DNA from: Gracilaria domingensis
Lineage: Eukaryota; Rhodophyta; Florideophyceae; Gracilariales; Gracilariaceae
NCBI GenBank assembly: GCA_022539475.1
Contig: VCMS01000049.1
Coordinates: 186,001 to 250,000 of the forward strand
Reading direction: 5' to 3'
Length of the DNA: 64,000 nucleotides
Below the pieces are notes generated by a model. That model saw nothing but the letters and a program-made list of their open reading frames with translations. It did no database searches and was not told the DNA's origin. A program made the position numbers and the translations under genes. Positions 1 to 11,279 of the stretch are shown one piece after another (position 1 is the stretch's first letter; each line of letters begins with the position of its first letter).

Positions 1-216
1 TCCTTTTGTTACGCTTCTTTTTCTCCCCGTCCGGGATGACGTTAGAACTGCCCCGTGCAGCAGTCTCCCTACTGCGGAGGAGGCGATCCGGATTCGGTAC
101 TTGAACTGGATCGACGTTCGAGGTGCCCCGCACAAGTTCTTGATTGTGGAGGGGGCCCACCGAGTTCGGGTTCACGCGAGGCGGTAAGGGATTCGACGTG
201 CCTCTAATGGTATCTT

Positions 217-939
217 TCATTGAGGAGCCCTTCCGTTCTCGGGTTTCGAGCGACGTTCGACGTGCCCACCGCGATCTGCCCATCGGGATGAAGTCTGTAA
301 CGGGGAGAGGCCGCCCCCGTTAAATACTTCATCCCTTAAGGGTTCGGCGTGAGTTGCTCTGTCGGGGTGACCAAATTGCTGCACCACTTCGTTTGCTGGT
401 ATAGTTCGAGGGTAGGATGCGGCAGGCACCAAGCGATGCCTGGGGAGTTGGTTCCCGACTTCACTTTCCACTGTTTCAACTACGGCGTCGGTTAGAACCG
501 AAGCATTCCAAAGACGGGTGGACACAGTCTCAACGATGACACGGAGCTGCTTTTCAATACCGGATCGGACTGATTGTTCAAGGACAGTATCAACCTGAGA
601 AGGCACATGATTAGAGAGTTCCTCCGTTAACCACCTCTTTAACTGGGGAAGGAGGAAGGCAAAGTCCCAGACGGTAGGTGCGTCTAGCATGGCGGAGATT
701 GCCGATTCGAGGCCAAGAGTCTGCACACGAGGTGCTAGTCCAGGGTCTCCTCTTCCAACTCCCGTGTTCGGGGTGCTCCTCCGGTGCCGCGCAGCAGGCA
801 GCTCCGGGTTACCCACTTCTGACGTTAGTCCACGCGGCTCACTGCGGCTACTATTCGACCGCGGGGGTGGCAGAGAGCGCGCAGGTGGGTTCCCCTCAAC
901 TCGTCTGGTATTGAGACTAGCCGAAACGGCCGTCGTCAA
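217..939 (-). CDS. hypothetical ORF, unrecognised
   Basis: An open frame of about 240 codons on the minus strand. It begins at a TTG; the first ATG is at 690 and would give about 157 residues. I recognise no domain. The stretch after that ATG is rich in Leu, Val and Glu and looks helical (it begins MLDAPTVWDF), while the part upstream is Pro/Ser/Arg-rich and may not be translated. It lies beside the truncated end of a copia remnant, so it may be an unrecognised element fragment or an exon of a gene that leaves the window. Positions 1-216 and 940-1258 show nothing else I can name. Confidence 0.2.
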   Translation of the reverse strand: MTTAVSASLNTRRVEGNPPARSLPPPRSNSSRSEPRGLTSEVGNPELPAARHRRSTPNTGVGRGDPGLAPRVQTLGLESAISAMLDAPTVWDFAFLLPQLKRWLTEELSNHVPSQVDTVLEQSVRSGIEKQLRVIVETVSTRLWNASVLTDAVVETVESEVGNQLPRHRLVPAASYPRTIPANEVVQQFGHPDRATHAEPLRDEVFNGGGLSPLQTSSRWADRGGHVERRSKPENGRAPQ

Positions 940-1258
940 GCCGAGAAGACTTCGACTTTGGAGACATGAAAGATTGTGCAGCTTTTAGGCTATTCTTTTC
1001 TTCCGATACAGCAAATTCGGTTCTTTTCTTCGACAAGAAACCGTTCTAACTCGAGAGCATAGTTGTAAGATAGTAGGCGCGAACGTCTACTCAATAGAAT
1101 GTCCGGGAAGGGTAGGGTGTATCTGCGGCACACGGGGTGTAAGTCCGTGTCAGCGGCCGAGTCGGAAAAGACGACCGTTGAAGGTGCGGATTAGCTCAGG
1201 GCACTCTGTGGTGAAACCGAGTACAGAGACACGCGCAGCCCAAAAACGTACCACGCGC

Positions 1259-3021
1259 CTAGCCAAAGAGCCGGTGTAAAGGTAGTGATATCGCCGCAGA
1301 ACAGCTTGTGCAGGTCTTTGACAAGCTGAGGTCCACATTCATGTAATAATTTGTTTCCTGTAGCATTATCTTCTCGTCGTGGGGTTCTCCACGTCGGACA
1401 TCTTCTACTGCTGCAGAAACGGTTCTTCCGTTCACTCCGGATACTGTCATCATCCTGCTCTCATGGTCGTAGGCGATGACTTGCTTGGCTATTGACCACT
1501 TCCCCCGCTTTTCATGCTGATTCTTTCATATATCTGCACATGATCTCCAACGGATATGGGTAATTCAGTCACAGCCTTTGAGCGCATGATCAGATTCAAC
1601 CTTTTCTTCGCGATGATTTCTTCATGTGCTTTACGCAGAGCATCTGGAATGGAAACTGGGTCGTTCGAGTTTTCCACGGGTCGAGTGTAGCCTTTGACAA
1701 GCTCATCCGCAGACAAGACATCGTTTCCGTAGAGGTCATTCGATGTGCAAATAGCTTTCTGAATGAGAACCTTGACACGATCCTTCTCCTCAGAGTTAAA
1801 ATCGGACTTGAGATGTAGGTAGACATCGCGTATGACCCTGGGCTTAGACTCAAGAACATTCTTGTTGTGTCTCCGTGGTTGAATCGGCCGCATCTGTATG
1901 CCAGACTGATCCAAATACTGTTTGAATATAGTGGACCCCTTTATACAGTGCAGCCCCCTGTCAAGCGACCAAAAGTGCACTGCAGAGAGTGTGCACTGAA
2001 CAAAGATGACGATTGGTTTACTTCCACATCTCATTCAGGCTCGTCTGCCGAAAGCCCTTCGGAATATGGGTTTGAGAGACTCTCTGCAGCTCACGTTGAT
2101 GTACACGTATTCCACGTGGACAGATTTGTGTCTCGACATAAATGGTGCACTGTAAGGAGCGTGCATTGTTAAAAAGGGTGCACTATACGGAGCATACTCC
2201 TCTGTATGGTATTATGGAAACCTCTTTCAAACAGAACAGCCTTTGGCGTCCAAAATGGGAAAATCCGAAGCGCTTCGAAGGCAGAGATGGCACTAGTCAT
2301 CAATGTATCTGCTACTGGACAGCCAGCAGAATATCTAGATGCTGAGTCAATTGCGTGGAACACACACACTTCGTCCAAAAACATGTGATCTACGCATAGC
2401 ACGTCATTAAAGGACCTCCTCATGGCACTCAGAGACACTTTTCTAGTGGTCTGAGGGAGAGATGTCGTCTTACAATGTGGGAATTTCTCTAACACTTCAG
2501 ACAAATACTTATTGACTTCTTCATTCCATAGGTCACTTCTGTGTAACAGCACCTTTATGTCCGAGTATGCTGCGTGACCACAAACATGTCGATGAACCTT
2601 ATCGACAATCCGTTTGATTTCGCTCCACGGTCTCTCAGCCTGTGAGTCAGCCACGTGAGCCATTGCACAAAACAGGATACTCTGATTCTTTTTTGACACG
2701 CTTCTTGCTCCTGACAGGAACTCATAGTAGGGGATGTAGTTATGCATGTCGTGATCAACAATCGCGATTAATCCCTGCGAGTTTCCATTTTCATCAGGTG
2801 GTAATTGCAACGCGTTTGTTCCAATGTGTAGAATGTTGCAGTGTTTGATCATAATTCTTCCTACGACCCACTGCGTTGACACTTCAATGACCAAATAAAT
2901 GCCTGGTACTAACTGCATCTCCATCCGTCGTTCTGGCTTCGAGTACCACGGATCCTTGAATAGGTCTACATTCACTCGAATGTTCTCCCTTTCCATATTT
3001 CCAGAAAGGTCGATCCGCTAC
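1259..3021 (-). pseudogene. Copia-B remnant: protease tail and integrase
   Basis: Minus-strand copia-type pol fragment. Just inside 3016 is the end of the aspartic-protease region (DPIPEAVA continuing to DRPFWKYGKG across the Copia-A insertion), then a STQWVVGR block and an integrase with a His-Cys zinc region (HRHVCGH near 2580), a first catalytic-type motif VDHMFLDEV near 2390, and the RRHNKNVLESK region near 1870. The C-terminal barrel continues in broken frames to about 1335 (AAVEDVRRG), after which similarity stops, so RT and RNase H are missing on this side. Several frameshifts and stops make it non-functional. The missing upstream part (gag and protease active site) lies at 13142-14107, on the other side of the inserted Copia-A. 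Confidence 0.8.
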
Positions 3022-3334
3022 TGTGAAGATTGGTACGGATTGACTGTGTTACCGTCGCCGTCGCGTCTTTAGTGTCGATACTTTGATTATCGATAGCGTC
3101 CGTCGCAAAAGGGTGTGTCGAGTCCACAAGCAGTACATAGTGTAGACAATCGCTCCAGCCGCCGCCGTCGCACTATTCTGGTAGAGAACTTATCCGCATC
3201 AGTGAACCACTGTCAAAGCATACGACCTGTGTCGTTGCTCGTGTCGTTCTTTCCCGCTCGCCGTCCCTGTGGACAGTCTAGGAACCTGTGTTCCTTTTCC
3301 AGAGCAACAAACACTCACGTGCTGTTTGCAGACA
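3022..3334 (+). repeat. Copia-A left LTR
   Basis: 313-bp direct repeat of 12829-13141, starting TGTGAAGATTGG and ending GCAGACA. Preceded by the GCTAC target duplication. I could not find a convincing tRNA primer-binding site immediately downstream. Confidence 0.92.
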
Positions 3335-4394
3335 TTCGCGAATCAACGCAAGCAGCCACTCATCTATCAGAATCATGTCTAACGCGTCCGCAAAACCGTT
3401 TGGCACGATTCGCCTCCTTAATGACGTTCAAAGAGGAATCGAAAACCTTTTTGAAAGTTACATCACTACCGATCCCCCATTGAGAGGAGAAGAACTGCTG
3501 GAAGCCATTCGGGAAGATCTAGGAGCGATGCAGTTTTTGAATCCAAGTATCGTAAGCAACTATGATATCTATAAACGCATTAGAACTTTCTTGGAAACTC
3601 GAGATGTTACCATACCCCGCAACGCCGAAACAGGATCTCTTATTGGTAAGCGTATAATTGCCGCAATTTGGAGCACCGAAGAATTCGCTGACGTTCGAAA
3701 GAAGGCTTTGGACTATTTGGACGCCATCAGGAATCGAGATGTAATTCTGTACTCGCCTTCGAGTGCACCCTCCCCACAGCAACTGCCTTTCCGACTCCAG
3801 GAACCGCAGCAAGTAGACGGAACCAACAATGGCGCCGCCGCTGCAGTACAAACAGAGGCTGGAGAAGAGCAATATGAGAACAAAAGATGCTTCTTCTTCT
3901 CCGGTCGCTATCGTACAACCCGGGATAAATTCAAAGGCGACCTAGAAGAAGACTGGGATAGATATATCGCGGAATTTATGGACGACTGCAACGACCAAAA
4001 GATCAAATCTGGCGACCGAGTCCAATACCTGCACTACTCACTGGCTGGCGACGCCCTCTCATTTTACAGAGAGGAGGTGAAAGACAAGCATCCTGGGGAA
4101 CCATTGCCGCAGCATTCAATGATCGTTACTCTTCTAACACTTCAAGAGAAGATGTTTCTGCCAAGTTGAAGTCCCTGCATCTCACACAGTTCATTTCTAC
4201 GGACCTAACAGTCCGACAGGCTTTAGACGCTCTTATTAAGGAGATCGACAGGCTGACGCCAATGGCACATGCAGAAGACCGCACAGAACGACACAAGAAA
4301 TGGGTCTTGTCTGAGGCAGTTCGAGGAATACCTTGGGGGCGCTCTGTGCTTGCCAGTACGAATGCCATAGCACTTCCCTACCGAATGCTCATGT

Positions 4395-6855
4395 GTGTAG
4401 CGATTCATTTTGAAAACTCCAAATGGCAAAAATTATCCGTTCGAAGATAGACACACCAATAGAAAGCCGACAGTCTCCGCTTTCTGCCGCACGAAGCAGA
4501 TTTGAAAAAAACAATGTCAGTCCGGAGATATGAGCAGAACAGTACAAGAGAAGCACCAAGTGCTTGTTTTCGAAAACACACAAGAAGCCAAGATACACGC
4601 CAAAACATTTTTCTGAGGTGTAGTTTCTATCTCACACGCACTCAAACGATCCCACTAATCTCTTCTCATTAGCTCCAAATGGAACCTGTCGACCCGTTCG
4701 ACCCAGAGAGTGTGCAACGCCATGACCTGCTTGAAACGCAAACGCTGCCGCTCAGTACAGCGCTACTACAGACAACAGAAAATGGAGCAGACGAAGAAAA
4801 TCAACAGCATTCATTGAGTCCCTGTTCATCCTTCGATCAACAACAAAACCATCTTGCTCTCCGTGTGACTGGAGTACAAGAACAGAACGCTAAAAAGCAC
4901 TTTGAACAAACAATGGCGAAATGCCATTGCACACCTCGTTGCGTATTTAACAACGCTTGGGAGACGTCGTTAGGATTTGCGGCATTGTCTGAACTAGAAC
5001 GAATCAACAGTGTACGAAGCATTCTTTTGTCATTAACAGCATCAAACGAGCAGAGTAATTTTCTCAACCGATGGGACACTCAATACGCTCATGCGCGAAA
5101 ACGAAAACGACGCCTGTTTCCGGAGAAAGGACACACAACAACCATGTACGCAATGCGAAGAAAACTTGTATGCATGAATGCTTTCGCCGCGGTTGTTCAG
5201 TTGCATCCTCGGACTATCAACGACTATGCCCGTCAGGTTTCATCAGCGTCTTCCTTCGCATGGCATACAAACAACCGCACGAATAGCAGGAAAGGAAAAC
5301 TAACAACGCAGACAAAACTGGCGATTTCCTTCTTGGACAGATACGGATACTTGAACGCAATGAGCTGTCCAACAGGACGAGGCAGTGAAAGTGAACTTCC
5401 AGTACGCTGGCTACCGAGCGATACGAGAAGAGAGACTGTTTATGAATCCTACAAAGATTCTTGGAATGCCCTCATTGAGGGTTTCGTCGTTCAGGCAGCA
5501 GTACAGAAACCTAGCGCGCCGTTGTCTCGTCTGGCATTTTGCGCGATATGGCGCTCTCATTGCCCTACTTTGAAGATTTTAAGGCGTGGGAGTGATTTTT
5601 GTGACACATGCACACAACTCTTAAAAGTGCATCCATTCTAACAGACATCAATGCCAAGCAAGCTGTTTTGAATGCACGACAGCAGCACAGGGAAGAGGCC
5701 AAAATCGAATACGAGCACTATTGCACTTTACAGAGTACGTCGAAAACGAATCCTCGCTCCGCACCTTTGCATTTGATATTTGATTTTGCTGAGAAGGTGC
5801 TTCTCCCCCACTTACTACGGCAGCCTGGGCAGCTTCACTTCGTAACAGGATTGAAGTTTGACATTAATGGTGTTTATAGCAGCAATATGAACAAGTGTTT
5901 TATCTTCGGACTACCTGAAGGCCATTGGCCAAACAACAAAACAGCGAACGAAGTTGCCTCGATGCTGCACTTTGTGCTCGAACAGCACAAAAGCCCGCCG
6001 CACAATTTTGGACAGCGACATGCATGTTTTACCGCCGATAATTGTTCTGGTCAGAACAAAAATAGGTTTATGATATGGTACTTTGCGTGGCGGGTAGTAA
6101 TGGAGTACGAGGATTGTATTGAGTTGTTTTTCTTGGTTGCCGGCCACACCAAGAATAGATGTGACGGGGCATTTGGTTTAATCAAGCGCTGTCTGAAACA
6201 AAGGGACGCTGTTGTGCCTGCGGACATGATGAAAGTTATTCACGAAAGTTCGAACACAAACGTTGTTGTTCCTTCATGTACTGTTCGATGGTTGCTTTGG
6301 AAAGACTTTTTGTCTTCTTGTTTTACAATTCCATCGTCTCTACGGATTTCAAAGTATCATGTGTTTTCATTTGATAAGCAGGAGCATGGAAAATTGAAGT
6401 GCAAACGGTTTACTACTGATAGTTCGTGGCAGGAGTTTAATCTATTCAAGAAAAATGTAGACGTTTCTGTTGTTCGACGGAAAACTACGGAATTGTGCGC
6501 TGGGAACAAGTTTAGGGCAACGATTACTGCATTGGAGAATGTGTCGTCTCCTCAGGAAGGTACTCGTAGACAATATCTGGTGAAGAATGTCTTACAACGC
6601 TACTATAGCGGCAACACCAGCATCGCTGAGAACTACTTTGGTGACGGTGTTGACTGGAATAAAGATAGCTAAACACGATTGATGCATATTTCACGCGTTA
6701 CAGCTCCGATTTCTATAGCCTTGGTCTTGTTCTGACGCTCTTGGAGAGCTCTACAAATTTGGTTTTTGCGTCCGAAAACGTTTCCTGAATCATTTTGACG
6801 ATATCTCGGTGGCAGGCCAGTTGCCATTTGGAGTTTTCAAAATGAATCGCCACAC
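4395..6855. mobile_element. DNA transposon with 4-bp TSD ATGT (copy 1)
   Basis: A 2461-bp element in Copia-A gag. Its ends are near-perfect inverted repeats of about 35 bp (4395-4429 and 6821-6855, one mismatch), beginning GTGT(A/G)GCGATTC. It is flanked by ATGT at 4391-4394 and 6856-6859; removing the element and one ATGT restores the gag frame across the join. It encodes a transposase related to the one at 57392-59455, and the other element has matching ends and a 4-bp duplication ATAT. The 4-bp TSD recalls Sola-type superfamilies, but that assignment is inference. Confidence 0.92.
4679..6672 (+). pseudogene. transposase with DNCSGQNKN motif, one frameshift
   Basis: Two adjoining frames (4679-5641 and 5608-6672) together match the single 687-codon transposase at 57392-59455. 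Shared blocks include GSDFCDTCT, FDFAEKVLLP, DNCSGQNKN and a VAGHTKN-CDGAFG block. The acidic residues in the last three are likely the DDD catalytic set of an RNase-H-fold transposase; such sequences are annotated DUF7869-like, as far as I can recognise. The break is in the A run at about 5622-5626: one more A would join the frames. The first ATG (4679) follows a stretch ending CATTAG, so a short 5' intron cannot be excluded. Inactive as it stands. Confidence 0.8.
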
Positions 6856-8674
6856 ATGTCTGAACTGTGTAATGCAGAATATAACAATCGAAGGTACAAA
6901 GAGACCAAACAACGCATCGGCAAAATCGAAGATCTGCCATCTGCCGATGAAGTTCAGTACAGAGAAAGGATGTTGCCCTTTGCCGCAAACTTTGCTGATA
7001 CCGACCACCATTACGACTCAGACATGGAGGCCGAGATCCACTTTACAGGACAAGGACGATACGGAAGACGCCCTGCGAGCAGCTCCTCATTCAAGCCGAG
7101 GACACCCCTCAATTACCATGGACGTCAACCGCACAGCCACACACACTCAAATGCGAAAGTCCCTCTATCCTTGAGCGTGTGTTGGAACTGCGAGAGAAAA
7201 CGATGTCGACTTTACACATGTCCAAAGCCCAGGAACGAGTACGTGATCAAAAAGAACAAGCAACTTGCACGCGATTGGTTGAAGAAGAACAGAACCAAAT
7301 CTGTCAACTTAGCTGACGATCCTGCCGGCGCTCTCGCGACTCAATTAGCTGAAACGCTACTGTTGGACAACACGGATGTTACGAACACTGCAAATCCAGA
7401 AGACGATCAGGAAAGAGAAGCATGTCTTGCCGGCGTCACTTCCGCACTTATCCAGAACTCAGCCCAAGCCTGCGAAAACTTGTTGACAGAAGACGCCCGA
7501 TTCTCTACTGAAGAGGGTTTTTAGACGGGGATTGTACTGGCCGTCCTTTCCTCTTCGACAGGCCCCTCAAACCACCTGATCCTCCTTCCGATCTATCCGT
7601 AGCAAGCATCGCATCGGCACAAACTGCATGTCGTTCTCGACGCAGCTGGAGGAAGAAGAACTCGTATCACACACCTCAGTCACCGTACCATACACGAATA
7701 GTAGTCGAGGCCCTCAATTTCAGTGCGAAGAATAGTAGACCGAAACAATATTCATCTTCAAACTTTGAAGGGGGATGCGTTGACCCTGGTGCCCACAAGT
7801 CCTTATGCGGCTTGCACCAAGCCCGCGCATACTGCAACATGATGAAGACCAAGATGAAATTGTCTTCCTCCCCGTATGCATTCAAATTTGGTGATGGATA
7901 TCGCAACAGTCTGGGCAGGTTCAAAGTCCGCATACCAACTCCGCTGGGAACTTTTATCACCATTAATATGGACGTCGTAGCTGCTGATATACCATTTCTT
8001 ATTGGATTAGATGTTCTGGACCGACACTCACTATGCGCCAACAACGTTACCCACCAACTGGTCCACCATCACGCTGTATGGGCCATGCCGCTGCTGCGAA
8101 GACATGGACACTTATTCCTTCAATGGCCGGGAGAACTCATTCTTTTTACTCGATCAGAGCTGCAAAAGCTTCATGAACACTTCTTCCACCCAATTGCAGG
8201 AAAGCTATACAACCTTTTGAAACGGTCCAAGCCAGAAGACACATCGCCAGAAACAAAAAGAGTGCTACAAGAAATCTCCAACAACTGCCGCGCCTGCAAA
8301 AAGTTCTCGGCCAAACCATTTCGGTTTCGAGTCGCCATTCCCGATGAAGATATCCAGTTCAACCAACAAATAGCAATAGATCTCATGTATCTGAAGTTTG
8401 GAACCAAGAAGCGTATACCCGTCTTACACATCGTCGACACCCAAACGCACCATCACAACGCTGTTATCCTGAAGGGCGAGTCCGCCGAAGATATATGGGA
8501 CGCTTTTTTGGAAGCATGGGTTACAACGTACACGGAATTCCCATCTGTTTTGCCTGTGGATCGTGGTTCCGCTTTTACGTCGAATTACTGGGATCGCTGC
8601 ACTGCCGATTACGGCATTGATCTGCGCATATCGGGTGTTCAATCCCATAACAGCATAGGCTCCGGAGAACGTTA

Positions 8675-10730
8675 CAGGTGATCACTGTGATTAGTGTGGG
8701 CCACACTATTTCGGTGAGACAGATTTTGAAGGGTATCACATAAAATAGTGTGGCCCACAGTATAACGGTTGCCACACCAATTTTGTTACGGTTTATTTAG
8801 TGTGGCCCACAGTAATTTGAACTCAAAGTAATAGTGTGGGTGCCAGATCATGTCAAACTCAACTCGTCTGCCCAGTTTCTCCAACGATCTGACCATCGAA
8901 GTTCTCTCGATACTTGCCAATGATGGCCTGAAGTTCGGGAAACAACTGGCGCCCCTCCCACTGCCCGTTGAGGTTGAGAGCCATACCGCATCTTATCATG
9001 GCCTTACGGGCATACGTCACACCATGCTCGTCCCTCTGAGCGCTAACAGCTCGTACCGATTGGGAAGCGAGTTTAAGAAAATAGCGTTTGCCTGGATTCG
9101 TAAGCTTTCCCGACGCACGGGTTCTGTCTGACCACATATTTTTGTCCAACAAACCCATTTTATGTTCATCCCATTCGTTCCTCCAATAGGTTTTCAGCTT
9201 TTGGATCACAAAGCTATCGGCGAGTTGAACTAAATGAGTGGCATTACAAGGGAAGAAGCGGATCTCTGTGTTACTTTCCTTGAGTGCGTCAAGAACATTG
9301 TCGGTGAGATCATATGTATTTACGTTGTTAATGTAAAGAACTCGTTTGCGCCCATTCGGGAGCGGTGTCAGAACCCTTTTCTCCAACACCCATTGAAGGA
9401 AGACACGCTTATCCATCCAAGCCTTCGGTCCGGTACGGTATACTACTCCGGGAACGTCGTCAGGGAGACCTCTTATCGGATAGTTTTTGTCTGCGTTCTT
9501 GAAAATGAGCATCGGTGTTTCCAGTCTCGCGTTTGGCACTCCCAATATAAGCACCATCATCGTGATACCATCATCTCCGGATACCACATCTGCGTATCGA
9601 ACTGTTGTTTCTCCTATCAAAGCCAGCGTCTTATGGTTATCATATTAATGCAGAAGTGGGTTTCGTCTGCATTGAAAACATCCTCCTCCTTCAAATTTCC
9701 TGAACGGAAATCTCGTGGCAACTCCCCTAGATGGTAAGCCACTTCTCTTTCAATTTGCTCCTGTTTGGTAGGGGACACCATCAGTTTGCCACACTGATAC
9801 CTGCTGACAATATTGAATCTTTCCATAAAGGTCTGAATCCATTTCGCGGTTATGCGGTCTCCTATCCAAACACCTTTTGCATCTTTCATGTTTTGGTGGT
9901 ATGGTCCGGAGGTTTCACTCGCGATGAGATTCAATGCAAGCGTACGCAGTAGTCTTGCATTGAACTTTACGCCTGCTTTCCTCATACGGTTGAACTCATC
10001 AAGAAGATCGGACTGAACTGCCAAAACCCATGCTGTTATGCGACGTCCTCTGCCGTTCGTCGTCTTGCAATAGTGTCTTTTGAATCTGTTCTTAGTGTGC
10101 TTAACGAACAAAAACCTGTTCGACTTTTTCACGCGATTATGCCCCAACACAAGCGTTTGGCGTTGCTTCCAATATCGTGCTGCGCGTTGTAGGTTCGATT
10201 TAACGCTTGCTCGAAAGTGTTGTGGAAAGTGAGTGACTGCTTTGGAGATGATTCTTTTTTCCCCCTGACAGGTTGCAGTGTAGATCATCCACTTCGCGAT
10301 TTTGGCTCTGTTGGTATTGGTGAGCACAATTTGAGCTTGACGCTTTCGAGTGGTGTTTGCGTTTTCTTGGCCATTCTGTTGCTGTGTTGCTGCATTCTCT
10401 TGCTCGTTGGGACTACTCGCACTGGATGGAGGGCTCATTGCGGTTGTGGGATTCTGTGCTTGGGATGCCATCCTGGCAAATGCACTCAGAATAGGTGAAG
10501 CTATCAACGACATTCTGTTCTGTCTTGATGATGTAAAAGGCACGAGATTGCAACAACCTCTTTTATAGGAGGTCATCTGTTTGTATCTGCCGCGCATTTC
10601 CTCCAAAGCGTCTCCACACCCACACTATTTCCGCCAGTGGGCTCAATGGTATCACGTGAATTAGTGTGGGCCACTCTAAATTGCGCTACCACACTATTAG
10701 TGCACCCACACTAATCACAGTGATCACCTG
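8675..10730. mobile_element. pogo-like (Tc1/mariner) transposon at TA
   Basis: A 2056-bp element inserted in Copia-A integrase. Target TA is duplicated at 8673-8674 and 10731-10732; removing the element and one TA restores the codons Arg-Tyr-His. The ends are 26-bp inverted repeats beginning CAGGTGATCACTGTGATTAG. Inside both ends are several copies of the motif (T)AGTGTGG with its complement CCACACTA (about 8690-8850 and 10620-10710), which look like subterminal transposase-binding repeats. The transposase is on the minus strand. The TA target and protein motifs fit the pogo/Tigger branch. Confidence 0.92.
8859..10597 (-). pseudogene. pogo-like DDE transposase, frameshifted
   Basis: Two minus-strand frames overlap by 4 bp near 9617-9620 and together form one transposase. 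The start at ATG 10597 is the first in frame. The N-terminal third is basic and probably helix-turn-helix DNA binding; the DDE domain shows NADETHF (first Asp, near 9665), then in the second frame LYINNVNTYD, where the expected second Asp is Asn, and HLVQLADSF with the third Asp. The break is at about 9650, where one missing G after ATG would explain the shift. Frameshift plus the altered second acidic residue indicate an inactive copy. Confidence 0.82.
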
Positions 10731-11279
10731 TACCATGCACCACTTCGAAGAATATTCAACACAGTTCGAGAAAGCTGCCCCTCTCTTGACGTAGAACTCG
10801 CTCTACGCTATGCCATCAAAGGTATGAATGATACCATGGGTTCTGAGGGACTGGTGCCCTCCCTTCTTGTCTATGGATCCCTTCCCCGCTCTCCTACTCC
10901 AACTTATTCTGTACCAAATCAAAAAGACCGTCTACGCGCATTAGAAGCAGCCCGCCGTGAAATGTCAGGAATAACGGCAAAGCTCCGCATTCAGCAAGCT
11001 TTGCGATCCCGTATTCCGCCCGCCGCAAGATATCTGCTGGAACCAGGGCAGAAGGTTTTGGTCTACGACGAGAAGAAGAAACATTGGACCGGCCCGTATC
11101 AGATCAAGAAAGTTGTCGACAAGATCGTAAGTGTTGACATCGATGGCCGTCTGGCGCATTACAATATCTCCGACGTACTGCCTGATCCATCTGAGACTAG
11201 CGACAAAAAGCTGAGAAGCCTCGGAGCTGGTCTGAACTATTTCTCCTCAAACCCGAATTCTTCCGCCCATATTACCTAA

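Larger units (their letters stand above)
3375..7524 (+). pseudogene. Copia-A gag, frameshifted and split by a transposon
   Basis: Gag starts at the ATG at 3375, 40 bp after the left LTR. It is open to 4169, but the conserved continuation moves to another frame near 4100-4110 and runs to 4393. There a 2461-bp transposon plus a 4-bp duplication interrupts it, and the same protein resumes at 6859 (codons for Met-Ser-Glu-Leu across the join) and ends at TAG 7524. A Gag_pre-like helical N-terminal part is followed near 7180-7225 by a degenerate zinc knuckle CWNC...RC...YTC in which the usual His is replaced by Cys. The product would have packaged element RNA. Frameshift and insertion make it a pseudogene. 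Confidence 0.85.
7740..11277 (+). pseudogene. Copia-A protease and integrase, split by pogo-like insert
   Basis: Frame open from the protease region through integrase except for the insert at 8675-10730. The protease active site reads Val-Asp-Pro-Gly-Ala at about 7779-7793, so the Ser/Thr expected after Asp is Pro; the second half has LIGLDVLDRH (about 8003). The integrase zinc region (HEHFFHP ... CRACKKF) is at 8173-8305, then catalytic-type Asp in AIDLMYL and VDRGSAFTS, and the Glu in GSGERY at about 8665. After the insert the same frame continues from 10733 with the integrase C-terminal domain (SLLVYG, KVLVYDEKKKHWTGPYQI) to a TAA at 11277. The TAA is followed in frame by more pol, so it is premature. 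Confidence 0.85.
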
